This document shows, piece after piece, positions 45,714 through 56,931 of a DNA stretch of 64,000 nucleotides (positions are counted from its first letter, which is position 1; the number at the start of each line of letters is the position of its first letter). Origin of the DNA: Cladorrhinum sp. PSN259 (lineage: Eukaryota > Ascomycota > Sordariomycetes > Sordariales > Podosporaceae); assembly GCA_033725935.1 (NCBI GenBank), contig MU867080.1:248001-312000 (forward strand), written 5' to 3'. The position numbers and the translations under genes are program-made. Under the pieces are notes generated by a model. That model was not told the DNA's origin, did no database searches, and was given only the letters and a program-made list of their open reading frames with translations.

Positions 45714-48700
45714 AATTTCTTCGGGTTTGCGGCTTCGGAGGGCTTTGGTTATGTATGCGGCACATCCTTTTGGGAAGAGGTCACGCATCGGTTTTTTGGG
45801 AGCGGGAGATCCTCTTCTGAGATTGTTTGTATTTTAACCAATGCCCATCGAGTTTCAAGGCACGAGCTCAGGTTGGGAGAGTTCTTTGGGGATGACAAGA
45901 TTGTGTGAGTTGTTTTGGAAAGAATACAAAAAAATCTCTCTTCTGCAAACCCCATCCCACCCCCATCAAACATGTTCTAGATGCATGGTGTGTGTGTCTG
46001 TGTGCGTTGTCCCCTTCCCCCCACGAGACGTATGGTGAGAGACATACATATAGAAGGAGTGATGAGAGACATATTGAACAAATAAAATTGAAGAAAAGTT
46101 TAAGAAAACAGAATGAGAAATAAATTTTGCCTTGTCACGCGCTCACCTTTTTTTTTTTTTCTGGCGGCGGAATTTCTGCATAACCTACCTGCCTTGCTTT
46201 GTTTTGCTGTGGTTGATCGACACTGTACTGATTGGCCTACACCGGAGGGGGCATATGGAACTGTAAACGGGCTTTGCCTGCCCGTACCACAACCAAGTCT
46301 AAGATGTCACGTCACTGTTTGTTTTTCTCGTCCATGTTTGATACTTTTCCCTCATGCGTGGACTTGTGTGACTGTGGCATATTCAGGGCAGAGGATGTTT
46401 TATGATCTGTACAGATATTCTCGGGCTCGGAGGTTCTCTCCATGTTTCCTCTTTCCTGGATGAATGAACCATGAACGTGACTTTTCTGGATATCGAAACT
46501 GTGCCGTCTGACGCCAGATCCAGACAGTGAGTGAGACGATGTTTCCCCCCCTTTTCCCCCAAAGCCAATCCCAACTCCGTATGAATATTCCTGTTTTGTA
46601 ATGTATCTACACTGCACTAGTCGATTCTCTTCTCGGACCGGGGGGACCGGAATGTTTTTTCCTCCTAGCAGTGCATGGGGTGAAGCAAGGGGAGCATGGG
46701 GGAAGCGTGGGAAGCAAGCAAGCAGCGGGCGGCGGCATGGGTTTCGTCTCCAGACTCTTCCCCAATCCCCTGTCTAGTGTAGGAACCCCCTTCCCCCATG
46801 CTTCTTTTTCTCCACGCTCTCCACGAAAAACCGGTAGTTCCGCATTCCCGCTTCCCTGGCTAGGGACCCGGCTGTTCGATAAGCCCCCTGACAAGTCATA
46901 ACATCATCGGCAGACACTATCGACGGTGGGAAAAGGGGAAGCTTGGGGCAGGTACCAGCGAACGGTTGTTCGAAACTAGGATAAATTGAAGCTGGTAACG
47001 AGACATGGGAGACGTCACATGGTCTACAGCAATTTCTATTGAATCATAATGGAAAGTTCTATTCTGACCGCTTTTCTTTTTCCACGCTTGGTGAGATCAT
47101 AGAACATTTGGTCTGCCAGGGGTGTATGTGCTGAGGTTTTCTTAATACTCCCAATTGCAGGTTGGGATCAAATATCATCATGGGAGAGCTCACGATCAAA
47201 GAGTGACAATGGCGCGATGGACATGCAATAGGTGCAGAACACGAGCAAGATGGCGAAAGAAGTCGAGGCGGGTGAGAAAATCACGAGAAAAGGAAAAGAT
47301 GGAAATACACGAACCGAATCAGGTCGTCAATTACGATGGCCCCCAGGCACAATTGCAATACAACCCCAATAGCCAGTTCCCAGTGTGTGCTTTGGTGCAG
47401 GGTTTCTTGCTGCTGCTGCTTCTTGATTCTCATTTCTTGGTTCTACATGTACCATCCCCTCAGCCATTGGACTGATAGTAACACGATGCGGGGACCGGGG
47501 AACCAAAGAGAAAGTGACCAAAATAATCAGTCATCAGTCATCAGTCAGTCAGTCAGTCGAATGTTCAAAATGTTTGCGTGGCTCGACTTGGAGGCTATGG
47601 AATAAAAATCATGCAGTTTCCCCGGAATGGGAAGGATGCACTGAAAGGGGCGCAGCACTGTCTCGAACGACCGACCACGGCTGCTGTGTGTCGTGATGAG
47701 GTTTGTTGGTACCGTCTCCCCCAATGACGATTGTGGTTTCAATTCAGCATCCTAATTGGGTCAGTGGCCGAAACAGGCATTGGCAATTGGACCTTCGGGG
47801 AAGAGAGGGTGCAAGCTCTGCCAATCGAAAATCCCGCAAGAGCGTCCGTGTTTGGGTCTTTTTCTTCTTTTCCCAATCCCAAGTAATGCCTTTCCCACAC
47901 CCCCAATGTAGTACAGGATAGAGAGGCACCTACGTGCATTATCTGCGGGCTGCTGGTAACAAGAATGCCATTGTGTTCAGAAGCTGGAGGAAAGCTCCCC
48001 ACGCTTGTGTCAAGTGACCCCGAGGATGTTGTACTTGTGCGTGGGAGGAGCGGATGTCCCTCAAAGATGAGCTGACCACTCAATCGACGGTTTCCACGCC
48101 CCTCGGCGAAGTGTTGTTCTTGCTGTTAAACTCTTCTATCAAAGGGATGGTGGAGGACAAAGGGAAGATACCCATCCCCTCTTCCATAGTTTTTTCCCGA
48201 CATCCGTTATCAGCCAATCACACTAGAAAAAGAAGTGCGGTTGCGTTGCAGCCTACCGGTCAAGCTCGATAGTATCACTATACGAATGCAGATGGATGGC
48301 AATCTATCAATCCCGTCACGATTACAGCGAGATCCAGCCTCTCACAAGCGGGCATGACCAAGGAGGAGATGTCTCATTCGGCTCCTGAGCAACTGAGTTG
48401 CCTTGCGTGTTTACGGCGGTTGCGGTGGATCCTGAGGTTCTCCATTTGACAGATTGATCAGCGACGCCGTTCCTGAGGGACTTGCCTAGCCCGATGGGAG
48501 GGGCGGTTCTTTTTTTCCTCGTTTTTTTATTCTTCCTAGGCAGCTCGGTCGCCAATTGCCCCTCTATCGCTTTGCCGTGACAGTGAAAATGTATCACTGT
48601 GCACTTCATGTTACCAGTAATTACTCATTTGTGCACTCTGTGGGCCCATTTGGCGTGAGCTAGCCGGCGTTGGTTTTTTTCGTTTTTGGGTCTTCTGAAC

Positions 48701-49693
48701 CACGTCGCCAATCGCATCGAAACACCCATGCAAAGCGTGCATGTTGCAGCTTCAGCGTCGTTGAAGTGTCACATCTTGAATGGCTGTCGGTGGTTTCCGC
48801 GGCCCACTCAGCGTTGTCTGGAAGCCTGACGGGGTTGGATTCGACACGCTTGGCGCTCCCCGCAATGGGACACCGGTCTGCAGGCGATTACTTGGGTAAG
48901 AGTCGGGACTTGGCTAGGTTAGGACGGCTTGATGATCATTGATTGATGACTGACTGGCTTGCCATCTGCTGCCCAAATCCCCATCAAGCTCGTGTGTGCT
49001 TGATTTGGGGGACCTCGCATGTGTAGCCACGGCCCGCAGTCAAAGTGGGTGTTGGTAGATGATGAGCTTTCTATGGCTTGCCTCGTTTGGTATCGTGTAG
49101 TGCCCATCCCATTGACATTGCGTGCTTGCGTGTACTTGCTGTATGTACTGCCGCCTGTGTATTTACTGCTTTGGTGTGTCTCCGACTGGAAGCCCGGTAG
49201 TCCGAGCAAGGTTGCTGATGGTGGATGCTGGATGCGGCGAGGTACAGTCCTTCCCGGGTCTCATGGGCCAGGCCCCCCAGGCCCGCAAGCCCAGCCAGTC
49301 AACCAGGCACCGTCACACTCGCGGTTCGCTGTGGTGCCTGTGGTCGGACGGATAGCGGGTGGGTTGGCTTAGCCTCCCACTCCCTTGCAATACCACTCAC
49401 CCTGACCCCCAGGACTGACAAGTGGCAAGCCAATGTCGCCCGAAAGTGCCGTCATTGAAACCTGTAAAGCCCTCTGCGGCATTGAGCGGGAACGCATTTC
49501 AGCCCAAGTGGGCGGCTCTCTTAAACAGCTCCTCACCACCTGATATCAGAATGCCATCCCCCCTCTCCTCCTTTAACTCTTGTCAGCCTGCACCCCCAAC
49601 GTCAATGTGAGCTTCAAGCTTCACCACCACGGCTACCATTTACACAAGAGCCCGCCACTGCAGACAATTCCTCAAGCAACCCCACAGCAGACC
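45714..49693. other. Long gene-free stretch
   Basis: About 4 kb without a convincing gene on either strand. Contains T-rich runs (about 46149-46160), CAGT-type tandem repeats near 47529-47560 (CAGTCAT then CAGT units) and several short open frames such as 47155-47475 (+) with an Arg-rich CNRCRTRARWRKK stretch that does not form a full Zn2Cys6 motif. CT-rich sequence near 49560-49690 is probably the leader of the next gene. Confidence 0.5.
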
Positions 49694-50181
49694 ATGATGG
49701 CTACTCTCTCACCAACCTCTGCCCGCATGGAGCGGAGAGACTCTTCAGACCGCAGCGCCAACATGAGAAGACCAAGACTACTTCGCGCCTCTGCGACCGA
49801 GCCCTCCATTACCGCATCCAACGCAAGCCGAAATGCTCTCGCAAACCAGTCGAGCCGAAGGGCAGCCGAGTTGTTGACCCGCGCAATCATCTCTGGCTCG
49901 CCGCCCGATTCCGTTCTTAGATCTACGTCACCTCTTTCCGTTCGGCCATCGATGTTCGACACCTTGGACCGACAAGGAGAGCTCTGCTCGTCTCCTGTCA
50001 GCCAACCGGATGCCTTTGACGACCTGCAACGACCATGTATGTCTCATGATTGCCTGCTCTATCCAGAATTGTGCTGACTTCAAACCTAGTCTCTGGACGG
50101 TATTTCAGCTTCCCCAGTTTCGATGAGTATGCCAATAGCCACCAAGGCGAGGACAAGGAGGCGGAAATCAAGTCGCCCTGA
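49694..50181 (+). CDS. Hypothetical protein, 144 residues, ending in GRYFSFPSFDEY-type tail
   Basis: Two exons, 49694-50036 and 50090-50181, joined by a 53-nt intron (GTATGT...CCTAG). The protein is Ser/Arg-rich with MERRDSSDRSANMRRPRLL near the start, an Ala/Leu helix RRAAELLTRAI, PPDSVLRSTSPLSVRPSMFDTL and, after the splice, SGRYFSFPSFDEYANSHQ and an acidic end. I recall FSFPSFD-type endings in uncharacterised filamentous-fungal proteins but cannot name a function. No signal peptide or membrane span. The 3' end is uncertain: a further coding-like piece (50459-50608) lies downstream in another frame. Confidence 0.6.
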
Positions 50182-50458
50182 TCAACCACCCAATTTCCAA
50201 AGGCAGGCCAGTCCCTTAAGTGCTACTCCGCGCCGAACGTTTTTAGACGTCTATGACGGGACTTGGCCAGGAAGGGACCGGAAGGCAGACCATCGAAAAC
50301 GTCCCACCACTGGTTTCCCTTCGGATAGAGGAACACCGCGAAGACGGTGAATACCTCCTGACCCAGAAAAACCACCAGGCGCAGCGCAACGCAGCAATCC
50401 CGTCGCCCAGCACCATGGGAGTTCAGCTGGGGAAAAGGAAGCGGGAGAGTGCGTTTAG

Positions 50459-50608
50459 ATCGGTGCACATTCCTTATTCATGTCGATCCTGGAGTGGATC
50501 AAACGGGGTGAGCTGGACGACATCCAAGAGTTGGACCTCGCTTGCCAACAGGATGAGGAGGAAGAGGGGAGTCGTCATACCCACCAGGCCTCACCGCCGT
50601 TGTACTAA
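50459..50608 (+). CDS. Possible last exon of an unresolved gene
   Basis: Fifty in-frame codons after a potential acceptor (GTTTAG at 50453-50458) read SLFMSILEWIKRGELDDIQ... and continue acidic (QQDEEEEGS) to TAA. Third-position bias is coding-like. I cannot connect it in phase to the hypothetical protein just upstream, so it may be a separate small gene, an alternative 3' end or chance. Confidence 0.3.
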   Translation: MGAHSLFMSILEWIKRGELDDIQELDLACQQDEEEEGSRHTHQASPPLY

Positions 50609-51417
50609 AACACTTGTGTATCTAATGGCGTCATGACACACATCTTGTGATCATTTGATTTGGGAAGCCCAGCTGCGGAGTGACGCCCCGACAACAGTTG
50701 GGATTCGGCGTTGGGATTTTTTATCGATTTAAGGCATATCGGTTAGGCATAGGATTGGATGGCTGGGGGCTGTTTTTTGGCGATATTATACCACAATACG
50801 TTTTGTCATCGAGATCATTTACTCTCGAATTCTTTAGGGGAAAATGGAGAAGCAAGAAGTAGTCGGACTACGATAAGAAGAAACAGATAATGAATGAATT
50901 ATGAACCAGAAGTGTTACATCAGTGAGAACGATGCGGTATTGTTTTGGTTGATCATTTTGTAGTCCAGGGTAACTGTAGTCCGCATGGTAATTCCCTGTG
51001 TCGAGTGTGGACCACTGGCATTTGTTCGACTTGGCTGCTGAGGGAGCCCGTTGATTGCTTCGTTGTGTCAACGGAGGCGAGCAAAGTCCAGGCAAAAAAT
51101 TGGTTCAAAAAGTGTGCAAGAGCACAACAAAATGGCAATGGATGGCTGGTCCTTGCGCTGCAGCGTTATCGATTGCCAGGGCCCCCGCAAGAAGTTGCAA
51201 ATTACGCACGGGCCACCGTGCCCTAAGGACCGACAACCCAATCAGAGCTTGATTAAGCTGCCCCACAGGTTTAGTTTTTCCGCAGGCGGGCAGCAGCCCA
51301 CACAACGAATTCACAATTTTGATTCCGAAGAGAGAAACCCCAATTTCGTGTCCTTGATTGCACGGTCTCCATCACTAACACAGCAGCACTTCCTGTTCGT
51401 CGAATAGCTGCGTCAAG
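50609..51417. promoter_or_regulatory. Upstream region of ribosomal protein eS1
   Basis: About 800 nt before the eS1 start, with a CA/CT-rich leader at the right end (about 51360-51417). No gene seen. Confidence 0.45.
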
Positions 51418-52524
51418 ATGGCTGTTGGCAAGTACGTTGACCTCCCAAAATTCGATTCCATCACGAGTTGCACGACTTCACGATGCAGAACGACTTGCGG
51501 TGGATTTTGGATGGCTGACGATCCCGCGCAGGAATAAGAGACTGTCCAAGGGCAAGAAGGGCCTCAAGAAGAAGGCCCAGGACCCCTTCGCCCGCAAGGA
51601 CTGGTACGGCATCAAGGTGAGTCGCAATCCTGCTAGTTCTGGTTGTTTCGTGACAAAATATACTGACATATCGGAAATCCAGGCCCCTGCGCCCTTCGCC
51701 ATCAGAGAGTAAGAACTCCATTCCCACGATATCGCATCGAAAGCGAAGACGAGTACATGCTGCAATCACACGAGAACGATATTCTAACATGGAGCCTTCA
51801 GTGTCGGCAAGACTCTTGTGAACCGCTCCACCGGTCTCAAGAACGCCAACGACGCTCTCAAGGGCCGCATCGTCGAGGTTTCTCTCGCCGATCTCCAGAA
51901 GGATGAGGACCACGCTTTCCGCAAGGTTAAGCTCCGCGTCGACGAGGTCCAGGGCAAGAACTGCCTGACCAACTTCCACGGACTCGACTTCACCTCCGAC
52001 AAGCTCCGCTCGCTCGTCCGCAAGTGGCAGTCCCTCATCGAGGCCAACGTCACCGTCATGACCACTGACCACTACCTCCTCCGCCTCTTCGCTATTGCCT
52101 TCACCAAGAGACGCCCCAACCAGATCAAGAAGACCACCTATGCCGCTACCTCCCAGATCCGCGCCATCCGCAAGAAGATGACCGAGATCATCCAGCGTGA
52201 GGCATCGAGCTGCACCCTTACCCAGCTCACCTCCAAGCTCATCCCCGAGGTCATTGGCCGCGAGATTGAGAAGGCCACCCAGGGCATCTACCCCCTCCAG
52301 AACGTACGTTTGGTCAAGTTTGGCTTTAAAAGCTGTGGGAAATGTTAGGCGGCAAACCAGGCTAACATGATGGATTTTAGGTGCACATCCGCAAGGTCAA
52401 GCTGCTCAAGCAGCCCAAGTTCGACCTTGGCGCTCTCATGACTCTCCACGGCGAGTCCAGCACCGATGAGCAGGGCCAGAAGGTTGAGCGTGAGTTCAAG
52501 GAGACCGTCCTCGAGTCGGTATAA
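51418..52524 (+). CDS. rps1: 40S ribosomal protein eS1 (S1/S3a)
   Basis: A 256-residue ribosomal protein from five exons: 51418-51431, 51532-51616, 51683-51708, 51802-52303, 52381-52524. Seen: MAVGKNKRLSKGKKGLKKK, DPFARKDWYGIKAPAPF, GRIVEVSLADLQ, KNCLTNFHGLDFTSDKLRSLVRKWQSLIEA, KKTTYAATSQIRAIRKKM and VHIRKVKLLKQPKFDLGALM, all characteristic of eS1, which lies on the 40S platform near the mRNA exit. The first intron follows only 14 coding nt, a common fungal ribosomal-protein layout, and exon 3 is 26 nt. Codons are strongly biased to C-ending forms, as expected for a highly expressed gene. Confidence 0.97.
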
Positions 52525-53701
52525 AGGGTGATTGTTTTTGGGAACGTACTGTGGGGGTGGTTTTCATCAGCAAATACTCTTCTGGGCTCTGGGATTGCTT
52601 TCGTTGCATTTGGCGTGGTTATCATGGGGCTGTAGTCGAGGTAACGAAGCTCCGTTTCGAACGACGGACAGCACGGAATCAAAAAGGATCATAATGAGAA
52701 TGACCGTGACACGACCATATACAAGGCATTTTCCCAGCGACGGCACAAAGCGACGTGAAGTTGGGCAGTTATCTCCATGGATAATGGGGGGTTCTATGGG
52801 CTGCCCAGGGATGCTTGTGACAGGTCCCGCCCGAGTAGAGAAACTCGGGACGCCGCGGAGGCAACGATAGCGTACCCAGCTAGTATCAGCGAACTTCATG
52901 TCAACCCAACTGCCGTGCCATGCACCTTTCGTTCCCATCTTGTTGAGCTGAAGATCGAGATGCTTTTCCGCCATGTGCCCGTAAATTTGTACCCGAAATC
53001 TGCCAGAGTCTACAAGTAGGGCGAAACTGCTGAACCCCGCGTGGCCCAGAGGACCTGACTTGCGCCGTTGTTTCATAACGTCATCACGAGCTATCAGTGT
53101 GCTGCCGCGTGGTCCATCTAAAAGCCAGACTAGCAGCCAAACTTTGTCTACCACAACATTAATCCAGTATCTTATCTGGTCTTTCCCCTTTTCCCATCTT
53201 GACGTCCTGGAACCACTTTGGCTTGCATTTTGGGTTCATTGATATCTGTTTCGGCACATCTCAGTTATTCAGTCTGTTTTAGTGTTGGGTGTGATTCTGT
53301 CTTGGCTTCAGAGGTTGGGCTTGCCCCTCACCTCATCTCATTCCGACAGGTAAAAAGGCCGGAATTCCATGTTCCTTTTCACGCCAAAAAAGGAAACGTC
53401 ATAATCAACGCCCACACATATTCGATATCCAAATACAGGAGACGGGCACAATAAATTTCAGCCACAGCACCCACCACAACCAGACACCGCAATTTCAAAC
53501 ATATACGAAAACGTCTTGCCGACTCACTGAGTGATTGACACACCCGTTGAACCGACCGGGCCTCGCCTCCGATTTCACCAAACTCGGACCGATCACCAAC
53601 CGGCCTTCCGTCTCGACTTCATAGGAACCTGAACCTTGTATTGTTATCATTGTGACTTCGTCTTTCTTCCACCATACCACCAACACATACCATTTTTTCC
53701 G
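52525..53701. other. Intergenic region between eS1 and the Rab gene
   Basis: About 1.2 kb. The right 250 nt look like a promoter and CA-rich leader. The minus-strand open frame 52567-53154 (195 codons) has no recognisable domain and lies in the eS1 3' region; I treat it as chance. Confidence 0.45.
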
Positions 53702-54632
53702 ATGGCGTCGGATGATTCTCTCCCGACGCTCAAGGTGTTGTTGATTGGGCCGTCGGGTGCTGGAAAGTCTGCTCGTGAGTTTCTCCCACCTAAATCGTTG
53801 GGCATCCATGATGAGATTCGAAGACATCAGATTCATAATCACACAAAATTGAATAAGTGGGACTGATGCTTGCTTATTTTACAGTTCTCACAAGATACTG
53901 TGATGATGAGTTTGAACCCGAGACTTCAACAGCTACTATTGGCATTGATTTCAAGGTAAACTTACCCTTCTTCAACACATAGTGGCTGGATATCATTGTT
54001 GCTCATACTAAACTCACACCAGATCAAAGTGTTAAATGTTAGGGGCAAGCCGTACCGGTTGACGCTTTTTGACACGGTATGACAGGCCCTTTCTCCTCGT
54101 TAGCAACCATACTAATATGAGAAATGTGCAAAACAGGCTGGGCAAGAGAGGTTCCGGACCCTCTCAACAAGCTTCTACCGGGGTGCTCATGGCGTCCTCC
54201 TGGTCTATGATATCTCAAATCGGGCTGGTTTCTTGGGTATGGAAAAATGGTTCAACGAGGCAAAGGCCAACACGGTCGATGGCGTCGCATTGTATCTGGT
54301 ATGTATTTCACACCGTCTCATCATCAAAACAAATGGATCAAAGAGTCTAGACTGATCGAGATCTACAGGTCGGGGCCAAATTGGACAAGGCCGAAAACAG
54401 CCGGGAGGTGACCCCTGATGAAGGCCGGGCACTGGCCGAGGCCTACGGAGCTCGATTCTGCGAGGCTAGTGCAAAGACCCGAGAGAACGTCCGGCGGCCC
54501 TTTGTGGAAATTGTCGACCATATCGTCCAAAATCCAGGGTTAATACATGCCGCGAGGACAGGGAGGGCATCCGGAGCTGTGGCGTTGAATTCGAATACTG
54601 AGGGCGGGTATCTACCCAACTGCTCTTGCTAG
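53702..54632 (+). CDS. Rab-family GTPase, Rab18-like
   Basis: A 207-residue small GTPase from exons 53702-53774, 53885-53955, 54023-54076, 54137-54298 and 54369-54632. Seen: G1 GPSGAGKSALL, switch I TATIGIDFK, G3 DTAGQERFRTL, RabF-type LVYDIS, G5 EASAK followed by TRENVRRPFVEIVD (Rab18-like), and the C-terminal CSC for geranylgeranylation. The G4 motif reads VGAKLDK where Rabs have NKxD; the Asn that contacts guanine is Ala. Rab18 acts on ER and lipid-droplet membranes in animals; role here is inferred from family only. All exons are in phase. I could not tell from the sequence whether the Ala is general in the fungal orthologues. Confidence 0.88.
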
Positions 54633-55130
54633 ATTGTTTCTTCTCGCCGCTCCAGATCCTCACTATCACCATAATCATCGCCCTAGTCACCATCCTCACT
54701 AAACTGGAAAGAGATGAAATGATGTCTATCGCTTTCATATGACGCATATGCAAATTACACACAGGACTCTGATACCCCAGTCTAGCCTTTTTTTTTTTTT
54801 TTTTTTTTACCTTTTGTATCTTCCACCTGGTCCGAGTCTATTCTATTTTCTATGTCTATGGGAGTCAAATTGGATACAGGAATTGATCGCAGGGCTTTTC
54901 TAGGCGTTTCGTGTAGCATACCACACATATATACATAGAGCCTTTGGTAATCTCTGTAAAGGATACTAATTTCAAAGGGAGAGAGAGAGAGGAGACCTGC
55001 ATTACTACGACTGCATCTCATGTTTCGTTTCCCCGTCATTCCTTGGGTTCAAGGAACGAGACGACAGCTATAAATGTTTACTTCTCGTCAGCTAAATTCT
55101 CGCTTGAAAATTTTGGTGTGATAAAATATG
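54633..55130. other. Convergent 3' region with a T20 tract
   Basis: About 500 nt between the Rab and ABHD11-like stops. A T20 run lies at 54788-54807 and a short GA repeat near 54979-54992. No gene. Confidence 0.6.
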
Positions 55131-56269
55131 TTAAAACTCACACTGCCTAAACGCTTCCGGATTTTCCGAGATCAACCAATGACCAGCCTCAACATCCACG
55201 AGCTCAAACTTGGGGAAGAACTGCCCAATGATCGGAATAACCTCATCGGGGACATACTTGCTCTTTGTTCCCCTCACAAAAAGCGCCGGCTTAGAGAAGC
55301 GAACCTCGTTGGGGTTCTTGTAAGGGAAATCGCCCAAGTGATCGAGCGCTTTGCTGATGATATTTAGTGGCACGCGGAACTTTTGGACGCCGGTCTTGCT
55401 ATCTTCATCCGTCATTACCCGGTGAAGATTTCCGAGCAGGAATTGTCTGACCACAAGGGATTTCTCGTATGGTTGCAGGATCTGGTCCGCCTCGGCTTGG
55501 CGGGTGACGTTTGCTTCGTCAATTTTCTTCATGCCTTGGATGTATCTGGCAAAATCTGACTCCAGGCGGGCGTCGACGGGGGCGTTGTCGACTGAGATGA
55601 TGTTTTGGACCAGGTCCGGGGATGAGAGGGCCAGCGCCATGGCTGTTTTGGCGCCCCTGAGTTGACGGTGAGCATGATGGGAAAAGGGGGAAAGGGGGTA
55701 GGGACACGGGCTTACATGGAATGGCCGATTAGAGTAGAGTTTTTGAGACCGTGATGACGGATGAAGTCTGCTACGTCGGCTGCCATGGCTGTGTAGTCGT
55801 GACGATGGTCATGGGGGGATTCACCATGGTTGCGGAGGTCCTGGTTTATCTGAGTCAGGGGTTGAGGCAGAAAGGATGGGCTTGGTGAGATAATAGGGAA
55901 TGTACTCACCACAGCATATATGTAGCGGCCTAGGTCTCGTGCCAGGACCCTATATCAATGAGTCAGATTTGAACTTGTATAAAATAAGATAAATGTTAGT
56001 GAAAAAGGGGCAACTCACTTACTTATCGTCCTGTTGTTCTTCTTGGACCCAAACAATCCATGCATGACAATTATGGGCGATGTCTTGCTATCGGTCACAG
56101 GTTTGGCGGGCTTATGGAGATCATAAGCGAGTGGGACTGTGGAAAAGGGGGATGAAGTGATCAGACGAGCTGCGAATAGCCTCATCGCCGAGGTCGGCAC
56201 CTTGGCGGATGGGCGAGCAACGCATGAAAGCCGCAACGCCGCTATGGTTGTTGGTCTGAAGCAATTCAT
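55131..56269 (-). CDS. Alpha/beta hydrolase, ABHD11/Imo32-like, probably mitochondrial
   Basis: A 313-residue serine hydrolase, minus-strand exons 56269-56019, 55949-55910, 55840-55716, 55656-55131. The N-terminus is rich in Arg, Ser and Ala and lacks acids up to about residue 45, as in a mitochondrial presequence. Then IIVMHGLFGSKKN (oxyanion HG), YAVDLRNHGESPH, LIGHSMGAKTA (nucleophile elbow GxSxG), ISVDNAPVD and AGHWLISENPEAF (catalytic His) identify the ABHD11 family; yeast Imo32 is related. Family members hydrolyse lipid or protein esters; human ABHD11 protects the lipoyl enzymes. Intron 1 was placed at GTGAGT (56018) because it alone joins ISK to VLARDLGRY in phase; the GTAAGT four bases upstream gives a stop. 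The last exon ends RQCEF, slightly unusual after FRQ. Confidence 0.86.
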
Positions 56270-56931
56270 TGTTTCTGGTTTTTTTTCCTTTTGTTGTCTT
56301 TCTTAAATAATCTTAGGTATACCACCCATATGTCTGCGATAGTATTTCCTGTTTACTCCCTACATCGAAGGTAAAGAAACGAACGGATGTATGACTCTTC
56401 AAACAGCGCTCCGCCAAATGTAAGCCATATGAGAAAACAGTTTCTTGTATGAAAGATTTCGGTTTCAATTGTGAAATGACGCACAGGCCATATACGTCAT
56501 CCGTTATGGTGTAAGTAAACGGTCGGTAATCCTCTATGAGTGTTGTGGAGGGTAGATTTACGCGAAGGATGAAAAGGAGCTAACCTTCTAGAAGAATTTT
56601 AAAGATTTTTGAATTCAAGATTTATAATCCGATGCTATCCTGAGAAGAGCTCGATCCTATTCATGGAGCCGAAAGCTCCTTCCTCATCTCCCATTTCGGC
56701 ACGTAACGAAGGGTTAGGGTCGTAACGGCAGGCGCGAAATTTTCAAAAACCATCGTGAGGACCTTGACGGCTAGCACTCAACAACTAATCAACATCCCAT
56801 TTCCGACCAAAAACATCACGAACTTCCATTCTATATGTCTGGGAGCTTTATTTCACATTATAGGACCGGTTGATCCTCTCATTTCATCCCTATCACTCAT
56901 ATCATATTTCACCTTGCCGGACTCGTCAACC
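56270..56931. promoter_or_regulatory. Divergent promoter between the ABHD11-like and SMAP-domain genes
   Basis: About 660 nt. GGGTTAGGGTC at about 56711-56721 is a single telomere-like/Tbf1-like word, about 215 nt before the SMAP-domain start. An open frame runs from 56755 into that gene but is treated as leader. Confidence 0.45.

Noticed and set aside
47155..47475. 106-codon frame with CNRCRTRARWRKK, a possible zinc cluster
   Set aside because: Only two of the six Cys needed for a Zn2Cys6 domain are present and the rest is low-complexity; likely chance.
52567..53154. 195-codon minus-strand frame between eS1 and the Rab gene
   Set aside because: No domain, no splice-linked partner and mixed codon use; it overlaps the eS1 3' region.
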